Source of the DNA: Candidatus Aminicenantota bacterium
Lineage (GTDB): Bacteria > Acidobacteriota > Aminicenantia > UBA2199
DNA: 13,928 nucleotides
Direction: 5' to 3'
Assembly: GCA_020355945.1 (NCBI GenBank)
Contig: CP070627.1
Span: forward strand, 619,626 to 633,553
The notes below the pieces were generated by a model. That model made no database searches. It had not been told where the DNA came from and was given only the letters and a program-made list of their open reading frames with translations. The position numbers and the translations under genes are program-made. Of the stretch, positions 13,302 through 13,928 are shown one piece after another. Position 1 is the stretch's first letter. Every line of letters begins with the position of its first letter.

Positions 13302-13928
13302 ATGCGTAAAACAACGGAGGTAGAAGAGCTTGGTTCAATTCGGGTAAAAATTGCTGAGAAAGCACTGTTAAAACGGATAGGCGCAGCTCAAAACCGTAAA
13401 GTATCGAAAAGAATTAAGGCGGGAATAAAGAAAGCAATGGAGGAAGTCAGCCACTATATTGAGGCTAAAGCAATTTACCGTATCCTGCCGGTTATGAAAA
13501 AAAATAGCTCTATCATATTAGCTGGTGGATTTTCTTTTAAAAGCAGTAACCTGGGGATTTTGTTCGGCCCCTGTGATAAGGCGGCTGTATTCCTGGCTAC
13601 TATCGGCCCTGAAGTAGAAAGAGTGATTAACGAATATATGGACAGACATCCTCATTACGGTGTTATCCTGGATGCCGCAGCCTCTGCTGCCGCAGAAGCC
13701 ACTGCCGGGTATATTCAAAATTATATCGACAAGAAGTTGAGCCAGGAGGAAAAAACCACCTTACGTTACAGCCCGGGGTACTGCGATTGGCCCATCAGTG
13801 AACAGCGTGAAATTTTTGAGATTTTGCCCCACGAGACCATTGGGGTGGAATTATCGGAAGATTCCTTTATGTCACCTCGTAAATCGGTTTCCGGGGTAAT
13901 CGGAATATGCCCGGCGGATTCGAAATTT
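13302..13928 (+). CDS. Vitamin B12-dependent methionine synthase reactivation-domain protein, C-terminus cut
   Basis: 209 codons from ATG 13302 to the window end, with AAGGGGG just upstream. The C-terminal part matches the AdoMet-binding reactivation domain of MetH: RYSPGYCDWP (155-164), the AdoMet-binding RxxxGY motif, then IFEIL, VELSEDSFMSPRKSVSGVIG and DSKF. Only a short C-terminal tail seems to be missing. The domain normally delivers a methyl group from AdoMet to oxidised cobalamin during reductive reactivation. Here it is a separate protein of about 220 residues without the homocysteine, folate or B12 domains. Such stand-alone versions occur in split methionine synthases (as in Thermotoga) and beside corrinoid methyltransferases in anaerobes. 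The gene after it should show which system it serves. Confidence 0.88.
   Translation, partial: MRKTTEVEELGSIRVKIAEKALLKRIGAAQNRKVSKRIKAGIKKAMEEVSHYIEAKAIYRILPVMKKNSSIILAGGFSFKSSNLGILFGPCDKAAVFLATIGPEVERVINEYMDRHPHYGVILDAAASAAAEATAGYIQNYIDKKLSQEEKTTLRYSPGYCDWPISEQREIFEILPHETIGVELSEDSFMSPRKSVSGVIGICPADSKF

Overview
The window is a bacterial chromosomal segment of moderate G+C with AT-rich intergenic stretches. Nearly all genes are on the minus strand; only the last two are on the plus strand. No rRNA or tRNA marks the taxon. A c subunit with a signal peptide and sodium-type ligands, a sodium:solute symporter remnant, lysine 2,3-aminomutase, a stand-alone MetH reactivation domain and a REP-type transposase suggest an anaerobic or facultative, Gram-negative-like bacterium using Na+ bioenergetics. 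An Acidobacteriota/Aminicenantota-like origin is a guess.

Layout. (1) 1-737: N-terminal part of a YihY/BrkB-type membrane protein, leaving the window. (2) 857-2581: an F-type ATP synthase module atpZ-atpI-atpB-atpE that stops after the c subunit, so b, delta and the F1 genes must be elsewhere. (3) 2684-3034: a very acidic orphan protein with a good promoter. (4) 3096-5813: a divergent UvrA paralogue whose first ATPase half has a Gln where the catalytic Glu normally sits. (5) 5822-6593: intergenic repeats, the truncated 5' end of a symporter gene, and a tandem zinc-ribbon protein. (6) 6653-10247: an overlapping gene set of a 60-residue protein, lysine 2,3-aminomutase, a PurD-like ATP-grasp/EctA-like GNAT fusion and an RRM protein. 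(7) 10411-11259: a 39-residue peptide gene followed by a cytosolic M23-type peptidase. (8) 11368-12722: a RAYT transposase gene between two REP-like palindromes. (9) 12743-13928: a MarR regulator with an operator-like palindrome in its promoter, then a vitamin B12-dependent methionine synthase reactivation protein cut by the window end.

The most interesting part is regions 6 and 7. Each unit is headed by a copy of the same 83-bp AT-rich promoter region, about 86% identical by hand count without gaps. The two units are therefore probably co-regulated. Lysine 2,3-aminomutase should make beta-lysine. The fusion next to it pairs an acetyltransferase domain resembling the ectoine enzyme EctA with an ATP-grasp ligase derived from PurD but lacking PurD's substrate motifs. 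The inference is a pathway that acetylates and ligates beta-lysine or a relative, perhaps to an osmolyte-like dipeptide or a small natural product. The short peptide genes and the cytosolic M23 protein could instead point to peptide processing. I do not recognise a described system with this composition.
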